64,000 bases of DNA, taken from NCBI RefSeq assembly GCF_022179465.1, contig NZ_BPQV01000001.1, forward strand, positions 124,001-188,000, in the 5' to 3' direction. The stretch is from Methylobacterium organophilum. GTDB taxonomy: Bacteria; Pseudomonadota; Alphaproteobacteria; Rhizobiales; Beijerinckiaceae. Numbering within the stretch: position 1 is the stretch's first letter; each line of letters opens with the position of its first letter. Both the position numbers and the translations under genes were made by a program. Positions 1 through 7,063 of this stretch are shown here, one piece after another. The notes under the pieces were generated by a model that saw only the letters and a program-made list of their open reading frames with translations, searched no databases and was not told the origin of the DNA.

Positions 1-10
1 TTGGGAAGCC

Positions 11-265
11 CTATTCGCGCGGCGGTTTCAGGGGAGCCGGGGGCGAACGGAGCAGGCTCTCGATCTCGCGCCGGGGGCGCCCGGCTTTCTGGGCGATCGC
101 CTCATCCTGCTCGGTGATGAGGTCCCGGGCCGGACCGTCGCCGTCCAGCCCTCCGAGAAGCTCGACCGGAACGCGCCGGTTGGAGGAGCGGCTGCCGTCC
201 GCATAGACGACGTCGAACAGCACGAACCCGCGTTCCTGCGGGAGAGACTTGATACGCTTGGCCAT
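11..265 (-). CDS. Small hypothetical protein (84 aa)
   Basis: I do not recognise a family. The protein is 84 residues, basic at the N-terminus (MAKRIKSLPQERG) and Pro/Arg-rich at the C-terminus, with no signal peptide or membrane segment, so it is probably cytoplasmic. The first half (residues 12-40) alternates hydrophobic and charged residues like a small beta-rich fold. It is divergent from the gene starting at 425, leaving about 160 bases for promoters. The ATG start ends the open frame naturally and no better start is seen. Function unknown. Confidence 0.6.
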   Translation of the reverse strand: MAKRIKSLPQERGFVLFDVVYADGSRSSNRRVPVELLGGLDGDGPARDLITEQDEAIAQKAGRPRREIESLLRSPPAPLKPPRE

Positions 266-424
266 CAGCGCTCATAGAACCTGGGCGGATGGCGCGACAG
301 TCCTGGTGGCTTCGCCAAGCCCTGCGCCCAGCGCACGGTCGGCCGCATCGTTCTGAGGCGATCCCCTGACGGCTTCGGCTCCTCCCCCTGCACGCCGCCG
401 CACGGCGCCACGAGAAAGCACGTC

Positions 425-1099
425 ATGACCGCATGGGTCCATCTCGACACCGGCCTGATTCCCGGGGGCGGCCGAAACCTCAGCCTGATGCAGCGGGGCG
501 ACGAATTCTCGATCGTCGTCGACACGATCGAGTTGATGAACAGCACGCGGGGCGACTCGGAGGAGGCGCTCGCGACCCTGGCCTGCACCCCGATCGCCGG
601 GCGCCCGCATGCGCGGGTTCTGATCGGGGGCCTCGGCATGGGCTTCACCCTCCGGGCCGCCCTGAAGGTGCTCGCGCCCGATGCGGAGGTCGTCGTGGCC
701 GAGCTGGTGCCCGCGGTCTCGGGCTGGGCGCGCGGTCCCCTCACCAAGGTCTTCGCCGGCTGCCTCGACGACCCGCGCGTCGTCCTGCGGGAGACGGATG
801 TGACACGCCTGATCCAGTCGGGTCCCGGCGCCTGGGACGCCATCCTGCTCGATGTCGACAACGGCCCGGAGGGGCTGATGCGGCGGGCGAACGACCGCCT
901 CTACGACGTCTGGGGCCTGCGGCGCGCCTGGTGGGCGCTCAAGCCGGAGGGGGTGCTGGGGGTCTGGTCCGGCACGCCGGACCGCAAGTTCAAGACGCGT
1001 CTGAAACGGGTCGGCTTCGGCGTTCAGGAAACGCGCATGCCGGCCAGCGGGCAGAGCGGCCCGCGGCACGTCGTCTGGGTCGCCACCCGCGCCGCCTGA
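425..1099 (+). CDS. Spermidine synthase-like / SAM-dependent methyltransferase-fold protein
   Basis: This 224-residue protein resembles the Rossmann-fold part of polyamine aminopropyltransferases. Visible marks are a nucleotide-binding glycine motif (IGGLGMGF, about residues 66-73), an acidic residue after the next strand (VVVAELVPAV), and an LLDVDNGPEGL segment where spermidine synthases place active-site acidic residues. It is shorter than classical SpeE proteins (about 280 residues) and lacks most of their N-terminal beta domain. It may therefore be a methyltransferase or act on another amine. Cytosolic and monocistronic. Fold call good; substrate unknown. Confidence 0.75.
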   Translation: MTAWVHLDTGLIPGGGRNLSLMQRGDEFSIVVDTIELMNSTRGDSEEALATLACTPIAGRPHARVLIGGLGMGFTLRAALKVLAPDAEVVVAELVPAVSGWARGPLTKVFAGCLDDPRVVLRETDVTRLIQSGPGAWDAILLDVDNGPEGLMRRANDRLYDVWGLRRAWWALKPEGVLGVWSGTPDRKFKTRLKRVGFGVQETRMPASGQSGPRHVVWVATRAA

Positions 1100-1130
1100 G
1101 ACGGGTCGGCTCGTCGCGGACGGCCGGATC

Positions 1131-1412
1131 CTACGGTTCGATCGCCGCCGTGCCCGCGCTCACGGCAAGGGCCTGTCGCGCCCCCTCGCAGCCCTGGCCC
1201 GCTTCGTCCGGGCGTCCGTGCGCCTCGCACCGCCGGGCGTTGTCGATCGGCGGAAACAAGGCCCCCAGGCCGCTCGCGACGCCGTGCAGGATCGGATCGT
1301 AATCCGAACCGAAGCCGCGGGGATGCGGGTCGGCGGCGGAGAGGAAGCGGAGGTGGGTCGGTGTGGACATGGAGGGCAGGGAGCCGCTGTTGTCGAGCGC
1401 GTATCCCCGCAT
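1131..1412 (-). CDS. Hypothetical protein (about 93 aa)
   Basis: No family is recognised. The chosen ATG at 1412 has a GGGGAGG purine run about 12 bases upstream; starts at 1454 and 1370 are possible but have weaker ribosome-binding sites. The protein has no signal peptide, and an HPRGFGSDYDPILHG stretch in the middle looks like real protein. It lies 43 bases downstream of another small minus-strand gene and could share its transcript. Coding status is moderately supported only. Confidence 0.4.
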   Translation of the reverse strand: MRGYALDNSGSLPSMSTPTHLRFLSAADPHPRGFGSDYDPILHGVASGLGALFPPIDNARRCEAHGRPDEAGQGCEGARQALAVSAGTAAIEP

Positions 1413-1455
1413 AATTCCGCCCGGCCTCCCCGGTTCAGGGCCGCCGCCGATCATT

Positions 1456-1614
1456 CTACGTCTTGGGGCCGACTCTCGGCCCGCGATTGTTCGATTTGGA
1501 CTTCGGCACGGGCTTCGCGCTCTCTGGCTTGTCGGCCAGGAGCCGCTTCACGCGCTCATTGAAGTCCGTTGCCGAGACGGACTGAGCGCCGCCGACATTC
1601 GCCGTACGAACCAT
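1456..1614 (-). CDS. Small basic hypothetical protein (52 aa)
   Basis: The protein is short and ends in a Lys/Pro/Arg-rich tail (KSKSNNRGPRVGPKT), so it is strongly basic and may bind nucleic acid or be disordered. The ATG at 1614 is preferred over 1638 because AGAGGA lies six bases upstream. No family is recognised. It lies between the hypothetical gene ending at 1131 and a perfect inverted repeat at 1745-1768. Confidence 0.5.
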   Translation of the reverse strand: MVRTANVGGAQSVSATDFNERVKRLLADKPESAKPVPKSKSNNRGPRVGPKT

Positions 1615-1744
1615 GATGTCCTCTGCCGAGCTGCCCAAGGCACGCGATTGCGCAGAGGGTATCCTTCATATGGAGGAGAGCGGCCGCGGGACGAGGGGCC
1701 TCACCGAAATAAAGGACCATGATGGCGATCCGCGCCGGCGGAGA

Positions 1745-1768
1745 CCGTGGGACACCCGTCTCCCACGG
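1745..1768. repeat. Perfect inverted repeat CCGTGGGA/TCCCACGG
   Basis: Two perfect 8-base arms flank an 8-base loop. The site lies 30 bases beyond the stop of the minus-strand gene ending at 1799, so it could be its terminator, although no T-run follows. Its GTGGGA/TCCCAC core is the same hexamer pair that occurs in the control region at 2247-2349, so it may instead be a further operator. Confidence 0.5.
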
Positions 1769-1798
1769 CCGAGCGGCGGATCCGCGCGGTCGCCCGGC

Positions 1799-1969
1799 TC
1801 AGAGCGCCAGCAGGAGCGGGCCCACCACGCAGGCCGAGACGATCAGGCACAGGGCGAAGTCGAGAATGCGCTCGCCGCCGCAGGACTCCTCGAGATCCGG
1901 GTCCAGTCGGGCCTCGCGGCGAAGCCCGTGGCCCATGCCGCGCAACAGGCGTGTCGACGCCGCGATCAT
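1799..1969 (-). CDS. Small single-pass membrane protein (56 aa)
   Basis: The protein has a basic amphipathic N-terminus (about residues 5-20), an acidic segment (DPDLEESCGGE) and a C-terminal hydrophobic helix (ILDFALCLIVSACVVGPLLL, about residues 35-54). It is therefore likely a tail-anchored inner-membrane micro-protein. Its ATG overlaps the stop of the upstream gene as ATGA (1966-1969), a classic sign of translational coupling. Family and function unknown. Confidence 0.6.
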   Translation of the reverse strand: MIAASTRLLRGMGHGLRREARLDPDLEESCGGERILDFALCLIVSACVVGPLLLAL

Positions 1970-2235
1970 GGCCGGAGATCCTCGATCCGATAGGTTCGCT
2001 TCGCCGCCCCACCCGGAGGGCTTGAGGGCAGGGCGGCGAAGGCTCGCACCGCCGTCTCGCCGTCGCCGCGGGTGAGCGCGGCCACGGCTTGCCCGGCGAC
2101 GGGCGAGAGCAGGACGGCCGCGAGCAGCAGGCCGCGTTGCAGGGGTCTCAAGGAGAGGTCCGCGAGAGACGGCCGCGCCCGGCGCAGCCGCAGCCCCTCG
2201 GGGGACGGTGACAACGGCGGATGGATCTCCGTCAC
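1966..2235 (-). CDS. Small membrane-anchored hypothetical protein (89 aa)
   Basis: A GTG start at 2235 is chosen because GGAG sits about eight bases upstream and the residues beyond it fall in promoter-like DNA. The protein has a basic N-terminal region (about residues 12-33), one hydrophobic helix (GLLLAAVLLSPVAGQAVAAL, about 35-54) and a soluble tail ending in TYRIEDLRP. Topology suggests one membrane pass or an uncleaved signal. It is divergent from the DUF6502 gene and coupled through ATGA to the next small gene. No family recognised. Confidence 0.55.
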   Translation of the reverse strand: MTEIHPPLSPSPEGLRLRRARPSLADLSLRPLQRGLLLAAVLLSPVAGQAVAALTRGDGETAVRAFAALPSSPPGGAAKRTYRIEDLRP

Positions 2236-2246
2236 GTTCGATCTCC

Positions 2247-2349
2247 GTGGGAAATTTGACCACACAAAGTTACGTGTGCAAAAATCCCACGTCAACGGCA
2301 AAATCGCCGATCAGGCCTGGAAAGGGCAGATTGTGGGATTGTCTCCCAC
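2247..2349. promoter_or_regulatory. Cluster of GTGGGA/TCCCAC inverted repeats in a divergent control region
   Basis: Between the divergent starts at 2235 and 2374 lie two palindromes built from the same hexamer. The first has arms 2247-2258 (GTGGGAAATTTG) and 2279-2290 (CAAAAATCCCAC), 10 of 12 pairing, with an inner CACAC/GTGTG pair at 2261-2265 and 2274-2278. The second has perfect arms 2333-2338 (GTGGGA) and 2344-2349 (TCCCAC) with a 5-base spacer. The region is clearly richer in A+T than its surroundings. This is what operator sites for a dimeric regulator look like. The regulator is not shown by sequence; the DUF6502 protein encoded next to it is a candidate. Confidence 0.5.
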
Positions 2350-2373
2350 GCATAGCCTTCTAAGACTCGCGGA

Positions 2374-3228
2374 ATGTCCGAGCCGATCGATCCAGCTCCG
2401 CCCGAAGGCACCGCGCTGCATGCGCCGGTGGCGCGCCTGCTGCGGCCGCTGGTGCGGCTGTTCGTGAGCCGGGGCATCACCTTCCCGGCCCTGACGAACC
2501 TGCTGCGCGAACTCTACGTCAACGTCGCGGAATACGATTTCGCCCTGCCAGGGAAGGAACAGACCGACAGCCGCGTGAGCCTGCTCACCGGCATCCATCG
2601 CAAGGAGGTGCGGCGCCTGCGCGGGGCGGGCGCCCCGGTGAGCCAGGTGCCGGCGGTGGTCTCGCGCACGAGCCGCATCATCGCCCGCTGGATCGCGGCG
2701 CCGGAATTCACCGATCGCCAGGGCCGCCCCCTGCCCCTGCCGCGGGCGGCGGAGGAGGGAGCCGCCTCTTTCGAGAGCCTGGTGGCGGGTGTGACCCGCG
2801 ACGTGCGCCCGCGCGCCGTGCTCGACGAGTGGCTCGACCGGGGCCTCGCCGTCCTCGACCCGCAGGGCCGCGTCGTTCTTCTCGAATCCGCCTATCTGCC
2901 GCGCGGAGGCGGCGAGCCGCAGCTCTATTATTTCGGCCGGAACCTGCACGATCACGTCGCCGCTTCGGTGGAGAACATCCTCGGGGAGGCGCCCCGTTTC
3001 CTGGAGCGCGCGGTGCATTACGACGGCCTGTCTGCCGAACTCGCCGAACGGCTCGAGGCCCGTGCCCGCGAGATCGCCATGGATGCCCTGCGGCAGGCCA
3101 ATGCCGAAGCGCATGCCGCCTGCGAGAGCGATCCGGGGGGGCGCCACCGCTGGAACTTCGGGATCTACGTCTACCGGGAGGAGGCTCCGCCCGCGCCCGG
3201 CGCATCCAACGCCGACGCGACGGCCTGA
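2374..3228 (+). CDS. DUF6502 family protein, putative HTH-containing
   Basis: This 284-residue cytoplasmic protein matches the DUF6502 family, whose function is not established. The N-terminal third reads like a winged-helix DNA-binding fold: a helix-rich stretch (LLRPLVRLFVSRGITFPALTN, about residues 22-42) followed by DSRVSLLTGIHRKEVRRLR (about 65-83), which looks like a recognition helix. The C-terminal half (about 200-260) is helical and charged. It is followed after nine bases by the DUF5666 gene, so the two are probably co-transcribed. The region in front carries palindromes that could be its own operators. DNA binding is inference. Confidence 0.75.
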   Translation: MSEPIDPAPPEGTALHAPVARLLRPLVRLFVSRGITFPALTNLLRELYVNVAEYDFALPGKEQTDSRVSLLTGIHRKEVRRLRGAGAPVSQVPAVVSRTSRIIARWIAAPEFTDRQGRPLPLPRAAEEGAASFESLVAGVTRDVRPRAVLDEWLDRGLAVLDPQGRVVLLESAYLPRGGGEPQLYYFGRNLHDHVAASVENILGEAPRFLERAVHYDGLSAELAERLEARAREIAMDALRQANAEAHAACESDPGGRHRWNFGIYVYREEAPPAPGASNADATA

Positions 3229-3237
3229 GGCGGCCCC

Positions 3238-4596
3238 GTGCGCGAACCCTCCGACCATCGCGGCGGCACCCGACGGGCGCTGCTGGCGCTCCTGACCGGT
3301 GTCGCCACCCTCTGGCGGCCGGGGCGCTCCCCCGCCGCTCCCGACGCGCCCGAGGATCGGGGCATCGGCGGCACCGGAGCTAGGCCGACCGAGGAGGAGA
3401 CCCCGGGCGGCGACCGCGGCATCGGCGGCACCGGCGTGATCGGCACGATCCGCCGGTTCGGCTCCATCATCGTCAACGACCTGCGCATCACCTATCCGGC
3501 CGATGTCGCGGTGCGCATCGACGGCGAGCCGCGGCGGGCCGGCGACCTGCGCATCGGCCACGTGGTGCGGGTGGTGGCCACCGACGCCGAGGGCGCCCTC
3601 TCCACCCGGGCCATCGAAGTCAACAGCGAAGTGGTCGGCCCGGTCGAGGCGGTGGGCCAGGGGCGCCTCACCGTGCTCGGGCAGAGCGTGTCGACCGTGA
3701 AGTCCGGCGCCTGGAAGGTCGGCGACCGGGTCGCGGTCAGCGGCCTGCGCCGCCTCGACGGCGTGATCGTCGCGAGCCGCGTCGAGCACCGGGCGGAGGG
3801 TCCCGACCGCGTGGCCGGGCCGGTCCGCAAGGCGGCGAACGGCACGCCCGCGATCGGCGGCCTGCCCCTCGCCGGGCTGCCCCCCCGGCTCGTGGGCCGC
3901 CGCATCGTGGCGGAGGGGGCGATGCGCGACGGCGCCTTCGCCGTCTCGGGCGCCCGCGATGCGAGCCGACCCTTCCCGGCCGCGATCGGCCGGGCCTCGA
4001 TCGAGGCCTATATCGGCCCGGGCCGGGACGGGCTGCGGCTCGGCTCGGGGCTGGGGGTCGCCGGAGCGCCGGACGCGGACATGCCCCGCGGCGGCAGCCG
4101 TCACGCCGTCCTCTCGGTCTCCCCCGGCCGGGACGGGCGCCTCACCCTCGACGGCCTGCGCTTCGAGGGCCGCGGCGGCCCGACAGGGCCGGGCGGTCAG
4201 CCCGGCGGCGGCTTCGGCCCGAACGGCGGGCTTGGCAACGGCGGGCCTGGCAACGGCAGTCCGGGCGGCGGCGGCCCCGGCAGCGGCGGACAGGGTGGGG
4301 GAAGACCCGGCGGGGGCGGCTTCGGCGGCGGGCATGGAGGCGGGCCGGGCGGCTATCCCGGCGCCGCGCCCGGCGGTGGGACAGGCCACGAATTCGGGCG
4401 GGGCCAGGGGCCCGGCGGCTACCCGATCGACACGCGCCCCGGCTTCGGTGGGGGAGACGGCTTCGGCGGCAGCCCATCGCCGGGCGGGGCCGGCAGCCCC
4501 GGCGGCTTCGGCGGCGGTGGTTTCGGCGGCGGCGGCCCGGGTGGCGGCGGCTTCGGCGGAGGCGGTCCCGGCGGTTTCGGCGGCGGGCGGCGGTGA
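3238..4596 (+). CDS. DUF5666 domain protein with Gly-rich C-terminal tail
   Basis: The protein has 452 residues from a GTG start nine bases after the DUF6502 stop. A signal-like N-terminus (RRALLALLTGVATL) predicts export. The motif DRGIGGTG appears twice (about residues 40-47 and 60-67), and repeated beta-rich segments follow (about 70-260; for example RRFGSIIVNDLRI and GPVEAVGQGRLTVLG) of the DUF5666 type. About the last 130 residues are almost entirely Gly with Pro, Phe and Arg (GGFGGGG-type repeats), a low-complexity tail of the kind seen in surface proteins. Function unknown; likely periplasmic or extracellular. Confidence 0.75.
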   Translation: MREPSDHRGGTRRALLALLTGVATLWRPGRSPAAPDAPEDRGIGGTGARPTEEETPGGDRGIGGTGVIGTIRRFGSIIVNDLRITYPADVAVRIDGEPRRAGDLRIGHVVRVVATDAEGALSTRAIEVNSEVVGPVEAVGQGRLTVLGQSVSTVKSGAWKVGDRVAVSGLRRLDGVIVASRVEHRAEGPDRVAGPVRKAANGTPAIGGLPLAGLPPRLVGRRIVAEGAMRDGAFAVSGARDASRPFPAAIGRASIEAYIGPGRDGLRLGSGLGVAGAPDADMPRGGSRHAVLSVSPGRDGRLTLDGLRFEGRGGPTGPGGQPGGGFGPNGGLGNGGPGNGSPGGGGPGSGGQGGGRPGGGGFGGGHGGGPGGYPGAAPGGGTGHEFGRGQGPGGYPIDTRPGFGGGDGFGGSPSPGGAGSPGGFGGGGFGGGGPGGGGFGGGGPGGFGGGRR

Positions 4597-4661
4597 GACC
4601 GCGTCTTCCTCGGGAAAGCTGGAAACCCGACGTTAACCCTGCCGCGCGAGCCTGACCGGCG

Positions 4662-5069
4662 ATGCCGAGCCCGTCGATTCCGTCGCACGATACGGCGGCG
4701 GTCCTGGCGACCGCCGCGCTCGTCGCCCTATTCGCGTTGAAGCACGTCGTCGCCGACTTCCTGCTCCAGACGGATTGGATCGCCCGCGGCAAGGAGAGCC
4801 GGCGCGGCTGGCTGCTGCCCCTCTGCGCGCATGTGCTCTGCCACGCGGCGCTGACGCTCCTGATCGCCCTCGCCCTGGCGCCGCGCCTGTGGTGGCTCGC
4901 CCTCGTCGATTTCGCGATCCACATCGCCATCGACCGGGTGAAGACCCTCACGAGCCGCTGGGGGCCGTGCCGGCCGGGCCAGCCCCGGTTCTGGTGGCTG
5001 ATCGGCCTCGACCAGTTCCTTCACCAGATCACCAATATCGGGCTCGCCGCCGCAATCCTGTTGATGTGA
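4662..5069 (+). CDS. DUF3307 domain membrane protein
   Basis: This 135-residue inner-membrane protein matches DUF3307. It has about four hydrophobic helices (near residues 12-30, 50-72, 75-90 and 112-134). The marker segment KHVVADFLLQTDWIA (about 27-41) and DFAIHIAIDRVK (about 83-94) carry conserved polar residues within membrane-proximal regions. It stands between the DUF5666 gene and a cyclase gene, on the same strand. A GTTAAC half-site lies in the 65-base gap upstream. Function of the family is not established. Confidence 0.8.
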   Translation: MPSPSIPSHDTAAVLATAALVALFALKHVVADFLLQTDWIARGKESRRGWLLPLCAHVLCHAALTLLIALALAPRLWWLALVDFAIHIAIDRVKTLTSRWGPCRPGQPRFWWLIGLDQFLHQITNIGLAAAILLM

Positions 5070-5154
5070 CCGCGTTCCCACGGTCGAGATCGGCGACTGA
5101 ACCGTTTACGGGGGGCGGGCGCCCTCGGAAGCGGCGCCCAACCCTGGAGATCGA

Positions 5155-6447
5155 ATGAGTCCCGAGGCGCGCTCCGCGAGCACACACCGCGAGGGCGAGA
5201 CCCATGCCGAGCGCCTCCTGCAGGGCGCGGCCGGCAGCCGCCTCATCGCCATGCACGCCCTCGTCGTGGTGGTGCTGCTCGCCATGGCCCAGAGCTACGA
5301 CGGGTCGGTGCACGGGCTGAGCCATTGGGCGGTGCTCGGCGCCTATGCCGTCTGCTCGATCGGCCTCGCCCTGGCCGACCGCTGGGAGCGGCGCCTCGAC
5401 GCCTTGGGCGTCGGCCATGCCGGGCGCACCGAGTGGCTCGCCTGGGCCTCGACGCTGCTGAACGCCGCCGTGGTCGTCTATGTCGAGGTCGAGCACATGC
5501 TCGCCGGCGTGGTGGCGGGCTCCGACGACGCCGCCACCGCGGTGAGCCGCCTGCCGGCCTTCCTGCTGCTGCTTCAGACCGCCCTGAGCATGCGGGTCTG
5601 GCACACGCTGGTCTTCTCGGGGGCGGTGGCGCTGGCCTGGGGCGGGGCGCTCCTGGTCGCCTCCCTGCGCGGCAGCCTGCTCGGGCCGCACGTGACCCTG
5701 ACGGAGGAGGTCTCGGGGCTGCTCGCCTTCTGCGCGGCGAGCTTCGTGGTGGTCGATGGTGTGCGCCGGCTGCGCCGGGCGGTGGGCACGGCCCTCGGCC
5801 TCGAGCGCGAGCGCAGCCTGCTCGCCCGTTTCGTGCCGGGCAGCGTCGCGGCGCGGCTCGCGGAGGAAGGCGGTCTCGGCACGCCGCGCCTGCGCCATGC
5901 CTGCCTGCTGGCCCTCGACATCCGCGGCTTCTCGGCGATGAGCCGGGCGCGGCCGCAGCCCGAGGTGGTGGAGGCGCTGCTCGGCGTGCGGGCCCTCGTC
6001 CACGGGGCAGTGACCGAGCAGGGCGGCATCGTCGACAAATATGTCGGCGACGGCATCCTGGCGCAGTTCGTGGTCGGCTCGGTGGAGCGGCAGATGACCG
6101 GCGCCCTGGCCTGCGCCCGCACCATCGAGGCGCGGCTCGCCCGCCTCAACGGGGACCGCGAGCGCCAGGGCCTGCCGCCCCTGCGCGTCACCATCGCGCT
6201 TCATGCGGGCGACGTGCTGGTCGGCGTGTTCGACGACGGCTTCCGGGCCGAATACACCGTGCTCGGGCCGGCGATGAACCTGCTCGCGCGGCTCGAATCC
6301 CGCGCCAAGGCGGCGGACCTGACCCTCGCGGCCTCCGAGGATTTCGCCCGGCTGCTCCAGGCCGAGCAGGCCGCCGGCGTGCGCCGGGTGACGACCGCGC
6401 CGGGCGAGGAGATCGCCCTCTATGCGATCGAGGACGGCCGCCCCTGA
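5155..6447 (+). CDS. Membrane-bound class III adenylate/guanylate cyclase
   Basis: The N-terminal about 210 residues contain several hydrophobic helices (about 35-60, 75-90, 105-125, 140-180, 190-205). A linker follows (LERERSLLARFVPGSVAARL), then a class III nucleotide cyclase domain (about 240-405). Metal-binding aspartates are in LDIRGFS and KYVGDG, and the Lys in DKYVGDG is in the purine-recognition position. The transition-state Asn and Arg are kept in AMNLLARLE. The usual GD in the YTVIGDAVN motif is GP here, so the residue that normally selects adenine or guanine is changed and the product cannot be predicted. GGAG precedes the ATG. It ends close to a bidirectional terminator. Confidence 0.85.
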   Translation: MSPEARSASTHREGETHAERLLQGAAGSRLIAMHALVVVVLLAMAQSYDGSVHGLSHWAVLGAYAVCSIGLALADRWERRLDALGVGHAGRTEWLAWASTLLNAAVVVYVEVEHMLAGVVAGSDDAATAVSRLPAFLLLLQTALSMRVWHTLVFSGAVALAWGGALLVASLRGSLLGPHVTLTEEVSGLLAFCAASFVVVDGVRRLRRAVGTALGLERERSLLARFVPGSVAARLAEEGGLGTPRLRHACLLALDIRGFSAMSRARPQPEVVEALLGVRALVHGAVTEQGGIVDKYVGDGILAQFVVGSVERQMTGALACARTIEARLARLNGDRERQGLPPLRVTIALHAGDVLVGVFDDGFRAEYTVLGPAMNLLARLESRAKAADLTLAASEDFARLLQAEQAAGVRRVTTAPGEEIALYAIEDGRP

Positions 6448-6460
6448 GCCGTGCAACGAA

Positions 6461-6490
6461 AAACCCGCCCGGCGCAGGCCGGACGGGTTT
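6461..6490. terminator. Bidirectional hairpin terminator
   Basis: Arms 6461-6473 and 6478-6490 form a 13-base stem (AAACCCGCCCGGC paired with GCCGGACGGGTTT, one mismatch) around a 4-base loop. The stem is flanked by A-runs on the left, so the minus strand shows a run of five T. It lies between the convergent cyclase gene and the small secreted protein gene ending at 6535. Confidence 0.8.
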
Positions 6491-6534
6491 CTGGAAGGGG
6501 CGAAGGCGGCGCTGAGGCGCCGAAAGGCCATCGC

Positions 6535-6810
6535 CTAGCGGGCGGTGCCGGAGCTCCAGCGGGGGTTCACCGGGGCAGCGCGGCGCACGTTATGGGCGCC
6601 GGCATTCTCCGAGAGCATCGGCGCGCCGAGGATCTGGCCGGTGCCGCGGCTCTGGGCCCAGACCGACTTCGGATCGTGATAGGGGTCGCTGATGTAGGAG
6701 CTCATATGGGCGCCGCCGGCGGCCTGCTGGCTGCCCTCGGCCAGGGCGAAGGCCGCGGCGGGGAACGCGATGGCGGCGGCGAAAGTGGCGGCAGCTACGA
6801 TGTGCTTCAT
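6535..6810 (-). CDS. Small secreted hypothetical protein (91 aa)
   Basis: A clear Sec signal peptide (MKHIVAAATFAAAIAFPAAAFA, cleavage after about residue 22) is followed by a short mature protein without further membrane segments. It contains YISDPYHDPKSVWAQ and ends in PRWSSGTAR. No family is recognised. The upstream 250 bases (6811-7063) hold no convincing gene and are AT-richer, consistent with its promoter. It is probably a monocistronic periplasmic protein. Confidence 0.7.
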   Translation of the reverse strand: MKHIVAAATFAAAIAFPAAAFALAEGSQQAAGGAHMSSYISDPYHDPKSVWAQSRGTGQILGAPMLSENAGAHNVRRAAPVNPRWSSGTAR

Positions 6811-7063
6811 GAATTCATCCCTTCCTTTATCTCAGTTTCGGCTCCGGAAACTTTTGCTCCTCGAACCTGAACTGAAGATAGGAGAGATCTTTCTGAATAT
6901 CGGTGCGTGACGGCACGTCCTTGCTGTTGCCCTTTAATCCACCGGCTCGTTTCGGCCGCGTGCCGGTCCGCACGCCAACCGGTCGCCGCTTTAATCCGAC
7001 GGGATGAACCGGAGGGCGCCCCGTGTGCGGCCGGCGCACAGGCTGCGCCGTTTCGGGCCGGGC

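Noticed and set aside
6827-7039. Minus-strand 70-codon frame upstream of the small secreted protein
   Set aside because: It looks somewhat protein-like at its end (DIQKDLSYLQFRFEEQKF) but has no good ribosome-binding site, a poor N-terminal half, and sits where the promoter of the next gene is expected.
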